This document shows positions 11,651-24,149 of a stretch of DNA of 64,000 nt, piece by piece. A model generated the notes under the pieces. It worked only from the letters and a program-made list of their open reading frames with translations. It was not told the origin of the DNA and ran no database searches. Source of the stretch: Haplomitrium mnioides (taxonomy: Eukaryota; Marchantiophyta; Haplomitriopsida; Calobryales); contig JBNGIS010033853.1 of NCBI GenBank assembly GCA_049999725.1, positions 204,192 to 268,191 on the forward strand, written 5' to 3'. A program made the translations under genes and the position numbers. Positions within the stretch are counted from its first letter, which is position 1; each line of letters opens with the position of its first letter.

Positions 11651-13599
11651 AAACAATAGCATAGAAAACCTATAATTGGGCTATCATTCACCTGGCTCTC
11701 AAATTTCAACCCATCAAGGTGCATATCGTGTTAATTCGCCTCATCTACAATAAGGTGCTTCATATTATCAGCAAGGCACTTTGCCTCCACCCCCTCCTCG
11801 CATAACTAACCTCTCGGCAGCAACCCCAGTAGCCACAACATGACACCATCCACCGCTTATGCCTACTCCTGTGAATGGACCAAGAACTTTTCCTTTGACT
11901 TATCAAGATGCTCAAACACTAGCACAAGGACTATTTTCTTAAAATTTCCAATCTGTGACTGTATCTACATAGCCTTGACAATCAAGATCCAATTCCAATG
12001 AGCGTTTTGTTCAATTCATTCAAGTGGTTCCTAACTATATCACACTACGTTCTGGACAAGAGCTCACAAACCACTAATCCTTCAACCAGGTCTACTTCCA
12101 GCAAGTCTGGTCGAGTCTCCTACAAGAATTTCTCCAGAATCTCCACACATTCATGAAGCTCCCAACTTAGTGCAAATGAGACCCCCTGTTACAAAACTAC
12201 ATGCTAGTTCAACTACAACATGCCCTATGCCCTTGAACATTGCACATGTGCCTTCTCCACCCTATTGTAGTAAAGGGAAACCTCTACCCATGCGCTTTAG
12301 AAGTTTGAAGAAGACCAACACCATAGTGGAGGGATATCCTCCATATGGCATTGTAGAAGATCTGGTCGAGAAGCCAACATCAAATATCCTTTGGACAATT
12401 GCTAGCTCTTCAGCCTAAAACTAGGATGATGCTCAAGAAAGCCTTGTCCTTCAAACGTAAATAGCTCAAAATCAAGACCAAGAAGCATCCATCTATTCAG
12501 CAGCTCTTGAAATTAGACTCGGTGCCATCAATTGAGCCGATCCAACCACTTCTGACCTAGTGTTTAGATATCTCAAACAACACATATCCAATGTTTGCTA
12601 GAGAGAAATCCTTACAAAGCATGGATAATAACCTTTTGATGTCTTTAGCGAATCCAGTTGGGAAGGTTGTAGTAGGAGGAAGGGATGAGAAGCTCAAGGA
12701 GAGGAATTTCTCTCCTTCTATATTCCTCAATCCACCTCCTACAACTTAATTGACCTCAACCACTTCAATAGTAAGCATGGCCTCTCTTTATGACCCTAGT
12801 ACCCCATGCACAACCAAATGCATTGATGATTTATTAATTCAAGATGATCATATTGACATTGAATCTGCAGTAAACATAATGACCAAGAAGACTATGCATT
12901 TGATTGGGTATACACCAACACACTTATTGTCAACTAGTGACAAGGAGCACTAAGGGAGAACTCATGAGATTGGAGGAGGCAGTGGAACAATTTCTCTCTT
13001 GTAAGTGTTAAAGTACCTCGGAAGCAGTGGATCGACTCCAATCAAAGAGCATGAGCGGATCGCTTGGATCCAAGGAGTGGAATGGGATCGTTTCGGAAGG
13101 AGAAAATGGAGTTGTGCCAACCTGCAAGTTTAGGGGGGGAGGGGCACCACTAAAATTTGGCAGAAGCGGAAAAGAGCCTGCAAGTATCATCAAGATGCAA
13201 GAATCAAGGCACGAGCAGAGAGGAATGGAGCGCTCACCAGAGGCAATTAGCTGAAAGGAGGAAGGAAGGGGACCTCAGAACAGAGGAAGGAGTGGGGACC
13301 AGAGGAGGAGGATTCGAGACGAGGGGAGGAGACCGAAGAGCGGCAACGAGAGAAGGGGTCCGTAGACAAAGAGAGGTCGTAGACCAAGCTTTCAGATGCC
13401 GCGCACTAGAAGCAGAGATCAGGAAGAGAAAGGAGGGGGCCATGGCCTTCGTAAGCAGCAACTATTCTTAGGATTGGGGGATGCTCCTATCCCTGAGGCA
13501 TTAACGGGATCTAGTGGGGTCCGCAACCCCTTCCTTCAGTGCCCACGCAAGCCTTTGTCGAAACGTGGCATCCTTAGAGGACTCTGGGAGATTTAGATG

Positions 13600-13855
13600 A
13601 GACGTGGTGGGCGCAAGGTGTTCGCAGGCCTTTGCGGAAATGTGGCATTCTCAGGAGTGTCCAAGAAGATTCAACGGAGACATGGCAAACGCAGGGTGTT
13701 CGCAGGCCTTTGCAGAAAGGTGGCGTCCTTGTAGGGCTCTACGAGATTTAGTGGAGACGTGGCGGGCGCAAGGTGTCCGCGGGCCATTGCAGAAAGGTGG
13801 CGCTCTTAGAAGTGTCAAGAAGATTCAATGGAAACGTGGCAGGCTCGATGGTGTC
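13600..13855 (+). repeat. 78-bp tandem array in the solo LTR
   Basis: The word gtgttcgcaggcctttgc recurs at 13,618, 13,696 and 13,773, a period of 78 (77 once). The same unit occurs about eight times in A2's 3' LTR. Confidence 0.85.
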
Positions 13856-13929
13856 CTTGGTCTTCTTCGGAACCTAAGGTCAGCGCGGCACTCAAGCTTC
13901 TCCATTGAAAACGACGTTAGACGGCGCTA

Positions 13930-14650
13930 CCTAGGGGACGTGGCACTCTGAAGGAGCCCATAAGATTCCTCGAACTCAGGTCAACCTCGGAACCGCAAGT
14001 CAAAGGTGGGGTTCAACCTCCCCGTTGAAAATGGCATCGGACGGCGCTACCTCGGATACGTAGCACTTCGAATGAGCCTATTGAATCCTTTTGGTCAGAG
14101 AAAGATCAACTACGGATGAAGGTCAGCACAACGGTCAAGCTTCTCTATCAAAAACGGCGTCGGACGGTGCTACCTTGGGCGTGTGGCACTCTGGAAGAGC
14201 CCATAGGATTCCTAAGACTCAAGTCAACTTCGGAACCACAAGTCAAAGGTGGTGGTCCAAATTCCCTATTGAAAATGGCGTTAGACGACGCAATATCAGA
14301 TATGTGGCATTTTTTAGGAGCCCATTGGATCCTTCGAATTAGAGAGAGGTCAACCATGGATGAAGGCTACCTCGGCGGTCAAGCTTCCTTGTTGAAAATG
14401 GCATCGGACGGCGCTTCCTCGAATATATGGCGCTTTGGAGGAGCCCGTTGGATCCTTCAGGTTAGAGAGAGGTCAACCATGAACAAAGGTCAGTGCAGCG
14501 ATCCACCTTCTGCGTTGAAAACGACGTTGGACGGTGCTACCTCAGATACATGGCGCTTTGGAGGAGCCCATTGGATCCTTCAAGTCAAAGAGAGGTCAAC
14601 CACATATGAAGGTTAGCGTGGTGCTCCACCTTCCCTATTAAAAACGACAT
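13930..14650 (+). repeat. 123-bp tandem array in the solo LTR
   Basis: The word gtggc(a/g)ctttggaggagccc recurs roughly every 110-125 bases (about 13,949; 14,059; 14,181; 14,302; 14,427; 14,550). The ORF at 14,116-14,616 is a by-product, since 123 is a multiple of three. Confidence 0.85.
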
Positions 14651-14859
14651 TGGATGGTGGCCACGAAAGAAAGTCAACCTTGGACCCAAGGACCCATGGT
14701 CCGAGGGATCTTTTGGACTCACCAGTCTATTGGATTCTTCGGACTTGGGTCCGTGGTCAATTGCGGGTCAAGGTCAATGCGACGGTCAAGCTTCCGAGTT
14801 AAAGACGACATCAGACAGCGACCACGGAGGAAAAGTCAAAGGTGGACCCTCGATTCCAC

Positions 14860-15015
14860 TGGATTCTTCGAAACTCTGTTCTGCGGGATTCTTCTGAACT
14901 CTGTTCCACAGGATTCTTCGGAACTCTATTTTGTAGGGTTCTTCAGACTCAGTTCTGTGGGAATCTTTGGAATCTCAGTCTACGAGATTCTTCGAACTCG
15001 ACCCTGTAGACCTCG
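14860..15015 (+). repeat. 25-bp tandem array in the solo LTR
   Basis: About six units of the type gattcttcggaactctgttccgcag. It is the sense-strand counterpart of the 25-bp array at 23,730-24,090. Confidence 0.8.
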
Positions 15016-16549
15016 GAAATAATTGTTTACTTGGATCTTGCTACGAATAGACAAGACAGGTGTCACCACGTCTGGAGCCCAAGCCTAGCAGAAATAACGA
15101 CCTTTTCGAACGGGAAGGATTCGCAAGGGCGGAAGCGCGAAGGGTATACATTGATGGGCTGCGACATTGTTGAGGTTGGTGTGCAAGCAAACTAGAGACG
15201 TGGAAGCGATCTCAAGCCAGGAAGAGGCAATGAGGTAAGGTAGAAAGGATTCCAGTGAGAATTTAGGTGAGGCGAGTGTACTCGTGCAGAGGGCTAGCAT
15301 GGGTGGAGGTGGACTGGAGGAGTGCCGATAATCACTAGGCGAGGAGCTCTAGAGGCTCGATCGATCCAAGTGAACTCATCCCTGTGGGTGGACCTATAGC
15401 GGAGGTGAATTGATACGGGAAATTGAAGGTGATCCTGTCTGTTGAGAATTTAGGGGAGGCTGCCAAGTGGGATCTTTGGTTCATCCCTGCATCATCTATG
15501 TAAAGCATCAAACCCAAAAGTGCTCAAAGTGTGCTCTAGTGTAAACTTTCAAGTGGAGCTAAGAAGAGGGTGGCTGCGTTAGTGCATGCTCAGTGTGGCG
15601 AAGACCTGTTCAAGACTCAGAGGTGGAGTGAGCTACCAACAGTCAAGAGGACTATCTTCTAGAGGTGGAAGTTAAAGAAATCTTCTTCTTAGCGTGAGGA
15701 AGTAAACACAGGGCTTCTCGCGAGGGAAGTTAAAAAACTATCTAGAAGAAGGGTGCATGTGTGGGGGATGGAAGAAAGTTTGAGGTTGTGAGTTAAGGTA
15801 GGGAGGAATCTGCTGGGGAGATCAGTCCCACTGGTCCTATGAGGCCTATGATTTTGGTGAGGTGCAATGCATGTGTGTGTGTTTGTAATTGTGTCTGAGT
15901 GTATTTAGTTAGATTTGAATGTTCTTGTATTGTGTAAGAAACATTTAAGATTGGGAGTAGGGAGGTATTTTATTTGTTCAGACCCCGGGACAACCCTGCG
16001 AGGGGGAGTCAAGTCCCTTGTCATTGTTCCGTGACATTGGGGTCATTGCATTCTGCTCTTGAAGTGTATACAAGGTGGCTAGGTCCAGATTTGGGACTCT
16101 TGAATTATATTGAAAATTACTACAGAAATACTTGGGTTTATGTGCATGTGTATTTTGCCATAGGGGTGAATGAGCATATTGGTTGTTGACGTGAATGTTG
16201 AGGTCAAGAAATGGCTTGTAAGGTAAAGAGGGATCATTTAAAGCCCTGAAGTGATAACAGGATAAGGCCTGAAGGAGGGGAGTGACACTTATGTCCCTCA
16301 TAGATTATTTTGAAGGTAGCTGATGGCCGAGAAGTCTCACCATCAATAGAACTCTGTAATACTCCTACTGTGATCTCTGATCAAGAATATGTGGTCACTT
16401 ATTTGATAATATCTACCTTGCACACATGTCAGTACCCCATTCTCTGTGGATGCCCGTGGCAACATCAGACCCAAACCACGATGAACTTTCATGATTTCAC
16501 CTTATCTTTGGGTCGTAAATCACATTGCATTACAATTGATTTGTAAAGA

Positions 16550-17690
16550 CTTGAGAAGACTTCCACTTTCTAGGCTTTATAGGAGAAATTCTTGGAACTA
16601 CATGGCATCACTCAACATCTATGGAATCTTGTACAACCAGACCCTCCTAGTGAAGAGGAGGTGCAACTCTCATCTCTACTCACTCCTTGTCACAATATCT
16701 CAGTAAGTTTTAAAGATCTCCCTCTCATTAATGACCAGCATAAGGCTCTTACAGTTTATGATCAGATTTGTGACATTCAAGAGCATGCTTTTTTGGACCT
16801 TGTCAATAATTATATCGATATCTTTGCATGGGAATTCCTCCTTCCATTTATGAATATCATATCAAATCGAAGAACAATGTTCAGCCCTAGCGTCGTAAGC
16901 CATAGAGGTTGAATCCCAAATAAATTGAGGTTGTTAAGCGAGATATCAATCAAATGCTTCATGGTAGAATTATCTCCCCTGCAGAGCTCGCAGATTGGGT
17001 CACCCCAATAGTTGTGGTTTCAAAACCAAATGGATCAGATAGAATTTGTGGGGACTTTAAGTCCTTGAATTCTCCCATGGAGCTAGAACATTTCCCTATC
17101 CTTTTATTGATAAAACTCTTTACAATGTTGCAAGTCATGAATGCTATAGTTTCATGGATGGTTTTTTAGGTTATAATTAGATATCTATCCACCCGAATAG
17201 CAGATCACTAACTACAATCACTACTCCATTTGGGTGTTACTTTTACAATAAATTAGTATTTGGCCTTTGTAATGCACTAAGTTCTTTTTAACCTCTCACT
17301 TCAGGTCCACAATAGTGTCTTGAAATATATTTGGAAGATTTCATAGTGTACAACTCAACAGATAGCCATCTCAAAAAGCTTAGTCTTGCTTTTCAATGTT
17401 GTCGTGAATTTGGCATCGCATTAAATCCCAAGAAGTGTAGGTTTTTAACTTCGTCATGTGTCCTTCTCGGACATTTGGTCTCCATTCATGGAATGCATCA
17501 AGATCCTGCCAAAGTAGCTGTAATTTCGAATCTCCCAATTTCTAAGGGTGTAAAAGATGACCAACATTTCTTGGGAAAAGCTACATATTATCGGCATTAT
17601 TGTGAGAAACTATCTTCTTTTGCTGCCCCTTTGTATTCACTCACTAGTCTTTCAGTATATTTTCATCGGACAATAGATTTTCATTAGACA
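16550..17690 (+). pseudogene. Reverse transcriptase of B (degenerate)
   Basis: A linker with YIDIFAWEF (near 16,815) leads into the RT palm and fingers. Visible pieces are ADWVTPIVVVSKPNGSDRIC and GDFKSLNSP (16,990-17,080), and YLEDFIVYN at about 17,325, where the catalytic YxDD has become YLED. The thumb region has NPKKCRF and LGHLVS, ending with the connection segment at 17,687. Stops lie between these pieces. Confidence 0.8.
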
Positions 17691-17699
17691 ACAGGTTGC

Positions 17700-18130
17700 C
17701 AAACTGCCTTTGAAACTAACCTTGCTTCGCTTCCTTATTTAGCACCAATCGATTAGAGCCTTCCATTCTTTGTGATGGTGGACATATCCCTTACAACTAT
17801 AGGAGTAGTCATGCCTCAAATTCAAAACAAGAAGGAGACACCATTCTATTACGCAGGGAGGCAATTGAGCAAAGCAGAGCGCAATTATTTAGTCATTGAA
17901 AGGGAGGCATTGGGCATGGTATTTGCTGCCAAGAAACTCCATCATTACCTTTTTGGAACCCTATCATTTTTGTCGTCAATCATGATGCACTTAAGTATAT
18001 TGTTAATAAGGCTGAATTAAGAAGCAGATTGGCACGGTGGGTTATCCTCCTACAGGAGTTTCAGTTCATGGTGGAAGCAAGACCTGGTCAAAAGCATGGG
18101 AATGCTCATTTTTTGTCATGCATACATGGT
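17700..18130 (+). pseudogene. RNase H of B (degenerate)
   Basis: FVMVDISLTTIGVVM carries the first catalytic Asp. EREALGMVFAAKKLHHYLFG carries the Glu. The NHDALKYIVNK segment carries the third acidic residue after a frameshift near 17,965. RWVILLQEFQFMVEARPGQK and NAHFLSC close the domain at about 18,120. It would have removed RNA from the RNA-DNA hybrid. Confidence 0.8.
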
Positions 18131-18369
18131 TCTCCATCTTCTACAGATTTGGATACTAAATCTCTAGACTTATCCCTCCTTTGCTTGGCAGAAGATTACC
18201 ATGATCCAACATGTCTCTTAGTAAACTTCTTCGAACACAAATCAACATCTTCTTCTATTGGATCTACAAGTGAACTGAATATGCATCTAGTCTTCCAAAC
18301 AGATTCGGAACTAGCTCCTCATGATACCTCTGATCAGTTACTTCAAATGGCCAATCACCCATGGTATCA

Positions 18370-19580
18370 AGAAATTATTATATTTCCCGCTACCAGTTGC
18401 TGTCCTCCAACAATCCTGCCAGCAAATCTAATCTGGCTCAATTTATTCGTTCATGTGCCCCATTTTCTATTTTGGAGGGAATGTTATACCAACTAAGTAG
18501 AGATGGTGTTTTACAGCGTTGCCTCCTCCCTTCAAAGGTTCCAACAGTGCTGCTTGTGGTGGCCATTTTTCAAGGCAGCCAACAACTAAAAAAGGCCTAC
18601 TTGCTGGATATTGGTGGCCTACCATGTTCTCGAACTCCCATGCATTTGTGAGAACCTGTGATAGTTGCCAACGCCTTGCCAAACCTCACTTTCGAGATGA
18701 GATGCCCCTTGATCCCATCTTGCCCCTTTGAGAAGTGGGGTTTAGATTTCATGGGTCCTATCAATCCAGCCACATGTTACCAGAAAAATTGTTATATCTT
18801 GGCTACAATGGACTATGTCACCAAATGGGTTCAGGCTAAAGTTCTCCAAACTCATGATGCCATCTCGGTGGCCAACTTCTTGTAATCTTGTATACTTACT
18901 TGCTTTTGATGTCTTCTTGAGTTAGTTGGTGATCATGGAACCCATTTCATCAACAAAGCGATTGCTAACCTGACTCACACCTACTAGATTAAGCATAGAA
19001 AATCTGCACCTTATCAAACTCAAGCAAATGGTCAAGTTATAGGCACTAATAAAGTGTTGAAGCGTATTTTGCATACCACTGTTGACTTTCATGCCTTGGA
19101 CTAGGATGAACAGCTACGTGAAACTTTATGGGCATACCAGACAACTAGCAAGGAAGCTATAAGTTTTACTTCCTTCCAATTGACTTATGGACAAGAAGCC
19201 ATTCTACTAGTAGAGATTTAGATTCCATCCCTTTACATTGCCATAGCCAATAGGCTATCTGATTCTGAATCTCTACAAGAAAGATTAATGACTCTCCAGA
19301 ATTTGGATGAGACTCGCACGCATGTCACAGACAATCAGGTAAAATCCAAGGTTATCACCAAACAATGCCATGACTCTCATATTCGCAGCTAGTCATTCAA
19401 CAATCAAGTTCTGGTTTTGGTTTATGATTCCCGAGAAATGCACTTTCAACCTAAGTTGGAGGGTAATTGGTTAGGTCCTTGTAGAGTGGTGCAGGCCTAT
19501 GCTACTGGTTTCTTATAGCTAGAAACACTGTATGGATCTCCTTTAGCAACCACATTGAATGCTAATAGAGTCAAATGATA
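18370..19580 (+). pseudogene. Integrase of B (degenerate)
   Basis: The zinc-binding part is seen as GYWWPTMFSNSHAFVRTCDSC with CDSCQRLAK (18,610-18,690). The core begins at WGLDFMGPI (first Asp, near 18,740), continues with LVGDHGTHFINKAI (second Asp, near 18,925) and reaches QANGQVIGTNKVLKRI (near 19,025). In that last motif the expected catalytic Glu after NGQV is Ile. The C-terminal part runs to YGSPLATTLNANRVK at about 19,575. No chromodomain follows. Confidence 0.8.
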
Positions 19581-20198
19581 CTACTCCTAATTGTTTTTTT
19601 TTTTGTGTGTTTCAATTTTCTACTGAGTTTTCCAGCATTCTTTGTTTGTAATTCATGGTAGAACCATCCTTGTGTTTGTGTGCATCCCTGGCTGTCCTCT
19701 GCTGTACAGTCTTACAGTAGGTGGTTCTGGTTGGGTTTGACTTCTCCTCTTGCTCCAACGAATAGGCACTCTCTCCAGAAACCTCTGGTCTTTAGAACAT
19801 ACTCTTCAAATAGCTCTTACTTTCTCTCCAAGGGATTAAATTATCATACTAACAAAGGTCACAAACATTCTTAATGGTGTTGGAAATTTTGGGAATACAT
19901 ACAACAATGGGTGCAGAAAACCAGCAAAGAGTGTTTGAGTGTTATCCATTGAGAGGAAATTTTTTCAAGATCTGTCCACATTGGTATCTAGGTCAATTTG
20001 TGTCTTGATTATTTGGATCTTCAGTCAACATGCACAAGATTTTCAAGGGTTTTGTTTGGCGCCTTCATATGGCAGATTTTCTTTGATTGGCACCAAATCT
20101 ATTTGCAGACTTCTTCACCAGCATTCAATGGTGAAAATTTAGGGTGAAAGACTTCTTGCTCCTTGTTGCAGGGACGCTCCAAGCTCAAGGAGGGGCTA
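19581..20198 (+). other. B 3' untranslated segment with polypurine tract
   Basis: About 600 non-coding bases after the integrase, with a T-run near 19,590. The polypurine tract CAAGGAGGGGCTA at 20,186-20,198 abuts the LTR start TGTTAAAGG. Confidence 0.65.
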
Positions 20199-21951
20199 TG
20201 TTAAAGGAGCTTCTAAGGATAGCTGTTTTAGCTACTAAAATGATATATAGATAGGAGTATTTTAAGTATTTAGCAAGGGAAAAAATATGCTAATAAATTG
20301 TATTTGTTTAAATCTTGAGTTATTAAAGTAGGTTCAAGGCAAATGATGTAAGCCATTTAATGAGTCAAGGGAACCATCAAACATATTTGTGTGTGTGTGT
20401 GTGTGTGTGTGTGTGACTATATTTCAGTTTTTACCAAGTAACTCTTTGAAGACAATGAGGGTAAAAGTGACAGTGGGCAGTTCTGACAAACCTGTAAGTA
20501 GAAATTAAGTGAGCGTCAACAACAATTTTCCCATCATTGGGATGTTTATTAAGTCTCAAGTGGGCCCTCAGGAGGAAGCACCAATGTTAAGAGTCTATAG
20601 CCAAAGAATCTAAAGGAAAAAACGACTCGTGGAAGATTTATGGTTAAACGGTAGGGACAAGTTGTTGGTTGAAATCAGACATAAAAGGTAGTGGGAAAAA
20701 TGTTTTCGAGGGAACTTTTGCGAGCTATCTCTCTCATTTCAGGTCTTCTCTTCCTTCCTATTTCAGGTGCTGATAGGTGGTGGTGGAGAAATTTTCTGTA
20801 AAAGAGGTTGAGCATGTGGTACCTAGAGGGGACAATGACGATCCAAGGAAGATGAAGTGGTAAGGCAATGGAAGACCAAAAGAGTGGTGTATGGCTCAAT
20901 GTCATTCAGTGCTGGACTTGGGATCTCGATTGAGCTTCCTATATTGGAGTTGGGAGGAATGCTCTTTCTCACATTTGACAAATCCTACGATAGTTTCATA
21001 GTGATGTTTGTTATGTTCCATGTGTTTTGTATGTGTGGAGTCTATTTTGAGAAATTGTGCTTTCAATTGATGCCTCATAGGTAAACATTACTATGATCTA
21101 GTAAATCCATGTTTTGATTGTAATTATTTTGTGATTTTGTATAGTGTGTGTGGCATGTGGGACCTTGGAAAATTAGAGTTGGATGTCCCTCTCAATTCTG
21201 GTCATAATTTTTTATTCAGTTAATCATTCCCTAGAATTGTTCTTGTAATAGAAGCGCCTAAACGAGATCTATCCCTTTAGATGCAAAATACAGACAATGA
21301 GTATCAAACAGTCGTGATATGAGCCAACTAGTGTTAGAATCAACTGATTACACTTATAGGCATAATGACCAGTAGAAGTGACCATTTGAAACATTGTATA
21401 ACTTGTTGGATGCGCCTCAAAGAGAGATTTCCAACACATTCAAGAATGCTAGAAACAGACACCATCTCAAACTTTAAATGTGAAAGTTTCTACTCAATTG
21501 TTCACTGGTAAAGGTGCAATTTTCCGGTCATTGCTGCAACTATTTTGCGACCGCTATAACTTTCAGGCGACTGGTGACTTTTTTTGGAATTTGCTGTTTT
21601 TTCGTTAGGGCAAAGAAGTTTCCGTTGACATTTTTCATCCATCGACATCCATCCCATTTTTCAAAGGGACCCTTTGAACATATGAATGTATGTTTGCGTT
21701 GACACCTCCGTTTGCACTTACATTTGGCTTGTTGGATGTGTCTCGAGAGGCTCTCTTCATTGAGCAAAGATTCAAGATCAAGGAGTTTAGATAGGTCCCT
21801 CAAATTTTCAGTTTAGTTCTTTGCTCTTCTTGGTAAGATATCACATTTTGGAGATTGTTTTGTTGATCTAGAGAGTGTCAAGTTTTCTCCCCTTTCCTCT
21901 CTTAGAATTACCACTCTCCCAAATCTCCACAATATATACTGGAGGGCTGGC
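20199..21951 (+). repeat. B 3' LTR
   Basis: Starts TGTTAAAGGAGC right after the polypurine tract. Contains a (GT)n run at about 20,391-20,415. From about 20,590 it aligns with the 5' LTR up to gggctggct at 21,951. The last ~70 bases present in the 5' copy are missing, so the end is truncated or too diverged. Confidence 0.75.
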
Positions 21952-22392
21952 TCAATTGGTTTTTCTTTGTGAGAAGAAAATCAAAAGACAAAATGGTGAC
22001 ATGTGTTGAATCAAGTACATCAATATATAACTTGTATTTGTGTTTCCCTTTTGTTGTTGCTTATTTTTCTAGAAAGTATTGTCGAGAAAATACATCCTCT
22101 GCCTCACAAGCAAACTGTTAAACATGTACTTATTTGAGATTGGGAGGTTTTTACTCTTCAAATGACAAAATCTTGATAACTTCTATCCAAAATGGTTTGC
22201 TCTTTGGATCAAGTGATGCAAAAAAATTTAAAAATATTATGGCTTTCAACTTATGTAGGTTGCCAAATTTATGCCCATGTCTAATATTATGTGAAACAAG
22301 TACTTCTTAGGTCTTAGGTGCTTCATTATAGGCTGCTCAACTTGTACAAAGTATATGTTCTACTAGAACATCTTCCTTTGCTTGTTGAGCCT
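21952..22392. other. Left flank of element A2, no clear gene
   Basis: 441 AT-rich bases between B's 3' LTR and A2. Read on the minus strand it contains coding-looking stretches (such as FASLDPKSKPFWIEVIKILS) separated by stops. It could be the far side of the DUF7869-like relic that A2 interrupts at 33,905, but I cannot show that. Confidence 0.35.
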
Positions 22393-23729
22393 TGTCACTC
22401 CACTTCTTCAAGCCTTAACCTTCACAGGTGCCACTTGGAAGGAAAGGGAGGACAAAAACAGGGAAAATGGGTTCTTTTGTGAGATGGCTCCTATCCAGTT
22501 ACCACTTTGAGGCTTTAAGGAACTCTTCTTCACCTTACAAGCTTTTCCTCTAAACAAAAATCAATTCAGCAACCCAGCTGCTCATTCATACTCAATGCCA
22601 GAATACCCATGTACATACACCCAAGTACTTCTGTGGTAATCTTTAATATAACTCAAGGGACCCAAATCTGAGCCCAGCCACCTTGTATACAATTCAGGAG
22701 TAGAATGCAATAACCCCAAAGCCATAGGACTATGTTAAGAGACTTGACTCCCCCTTCACAGGGCTGTCCTAGGGTCTGAACAATTGGTACCTGTATGATC
22801 CTAGCTCTTATTGTCTTTTATACAATACAATATAATTCAAATCTACTCATACACAATTACAAACATATACATTCATTGCACTTCACCAAAAGCATAGGCC
22901 TTACAAGACCACAAGGACTGACCTCTCTAGTAGACTCCTCCCTTCCTCCTCCACTTACCACCTCAATCTTCCTTTCCTCTCCCATGCACACACGCTTCTT
23001 CCAGATAGTTTTTTTAACTTCCTTTGTGAGAAGCCTTAGATTTACTTCCTCATGCTTGGAAGAGGATTTCTTTAACTTCCACCTTTGGAAGACAGTCCTT
23101 GCGACTGATGGTAGCTCACTCCACCTCTAAGCTTTAAACAAGTCTTCTCCATAGTGTGTAGGCACTAACGCATCTTCCATCTTCTTAGTTTCACTTGAAA
23201 GATTACACCAGAGCGCACCCCGAGCACTTATGGGTTTGATGCTCTTGTACAAAGGATGCAAAGATGACCCCAAGATCCCACTTGGCAACCTCTCCCGAAT
23301 TCTCAACAAACAAGATCCCTTTCAATTTCTCGTATCGATTCACCTCTGCTATAGGCCCACCCGTAGGGATGAGTTCACTTGGATTGCTCGAGCCTCTAAA
23401 GCTCCCCGCCAGGCGATTCTCGGTGCCCTTCCGGTCCACCTCCACCCCTGCTAGCCCCCTACATGAGTACGTTCGCCTCACGTAAATTCTCACTGGAATC
23501 CTCTATGCCTTACCTCGTTGGGTCTTCCTGTCCCGACATCGCTTGTGCGTCTATAGCTTGCTTGTGCACCAACCCAATCAATGTCGAAGCTCGTCAATGT
23601 ATACCCCTCGTGCTTCCACCCTTGCGAATCCTTCCCATTTGAAAAGGTTGTTATTCCCGTTAGGCTCGGCCTTGGACGTGGTGACACCTGTCTCGTCTAT
23701 TCGTAGAATGCTCCCAAGTACAACGGTCG

Positions 23730-24090
23730 TTTCCGAGATCTACGGGGTCAAGTCTAAGAAATCTTGTGGATCCAAGTCTGAAGGATCTCGTGGTACACGG
23801 TCTGATAGAATCTTGTGAATCCGAGTCGTAAAGATCTCGCGGAACAAGGTCCAAAGGAATCTCATGGATTTGGGCTGAAAGAATCTCGCGGAATAGGGTC
23901 TAAAGGAATCTCGTGGATCCAAGTCTGAAGAATCTCGTGGAATAAGGTCCAAAGGAATCTTGCGGATCCGAGTCCAAAGGATCTCGCAGAACAAGGTCCC
24001 AAGGAATCTTGTGGAATAAGGTCCAAAGTAATCTTCTGGATTTGAGTCCGAAGATTTCTCGTAGGACCGAATCCGCAGAACCCAGAGCCC
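23730..24090 (-). repeat. 25-bp tandem array
   Basis: About 14 units of the type gaatctcgcggatccgagtccaaag on the + strand, back to back with 2-6 mismatches each. The equivalent array in the 5' LTR is at about 32,480-32,760. Confidence 0.88.
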
Positions 24091-24149
24091 GTTGTAGACT
24101 TTTCCTCCATTGCCATTGTCCGACGTCGGCTTCAACCCGGAAGTTGCAC

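Larger units (their letters stand above)
12928..16287 (+). mobile_element. A-family solo LTR with CTTAT target-site duplication
   Basis: It starts TGTCAACTAGTGACAAGG and ends GGAGTGACA, giving TGTCA...TGACA termini. The five bases before it (12,923-12,927) and after it (16,288-16,292) are both CTTAT, a perfect TSD. It is 3,360 bp and homologous along its length to both LTRs of A2. No internal region remains, so it is a solo LTR left by LTR-LTR recombination. It sits in sense orientation inside B's protease. Confidence 0.92.
12750..16543 (+). pseudogene. Protease of B, split by an A-family solo LTR
   Basis: The left part ends with SAVNIMTKKTMHLIGYTPTH at 12,922. The right part resumes after 16,287 with VADGREVSPSIELCNTPTV and the end-of-domain run YPILCGCPWQHQTQTTMNF. 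Together they match an aspartic retropepsin core and its C-terminal half. The catalytic Asp-Thr/Ser-Gly is lost (the residues before SAVNIM are IE). The interruption is exactly 12,928-16,287 plus one TSD copy. Confidence 0.75.
8721..21951 (+). mobile_element. Element B: Ty3/gypsy retrotransposon, nested and decayed
   Basis: Forward element with the order LTR, tRNA-Asp-type primer site, gag, protease, RT, RNase H, integrase, polypurine tract, LTR. It is broken by A1 in the 5' LTR and by an A-family solo LTR in the protease (12,928-16,287). Stops are frequent, so it is dead. No chromodomain follows the integrase. The primer site resembles that of Athila/Tat-type plant elements, but that is not enough to assign a lineage. 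It appears to be the oldest layer of this nest. Confidence 0.8.

Noticed and set aside
13604-14616. Overlapping forward ORFs of 115 and 166 codons
   Set aside because: They lie on the 78- and 123-bp arrays of a solo LTR; there is no domain, and the frames change between copies.
15061-16287. Taking the 1.2-kb TGTCACC...GTGACA segment as the whole LTR
   Set aside because: Target-site duplications were found only when the tandem arrays were included (CTTAT, GATTT, AGCCT/AGCAT).
20391-20415. (GT)n run as a functional element
   Set aside because: An ordinary microsatellite within an LTR.
23730-24090. Regular 25-base repeats that could suggest a CRISPR array
   Set aside because: Units are contiguous with no unique spacers, vary by several bases, and lie inside a plant retrotransposon LTR.
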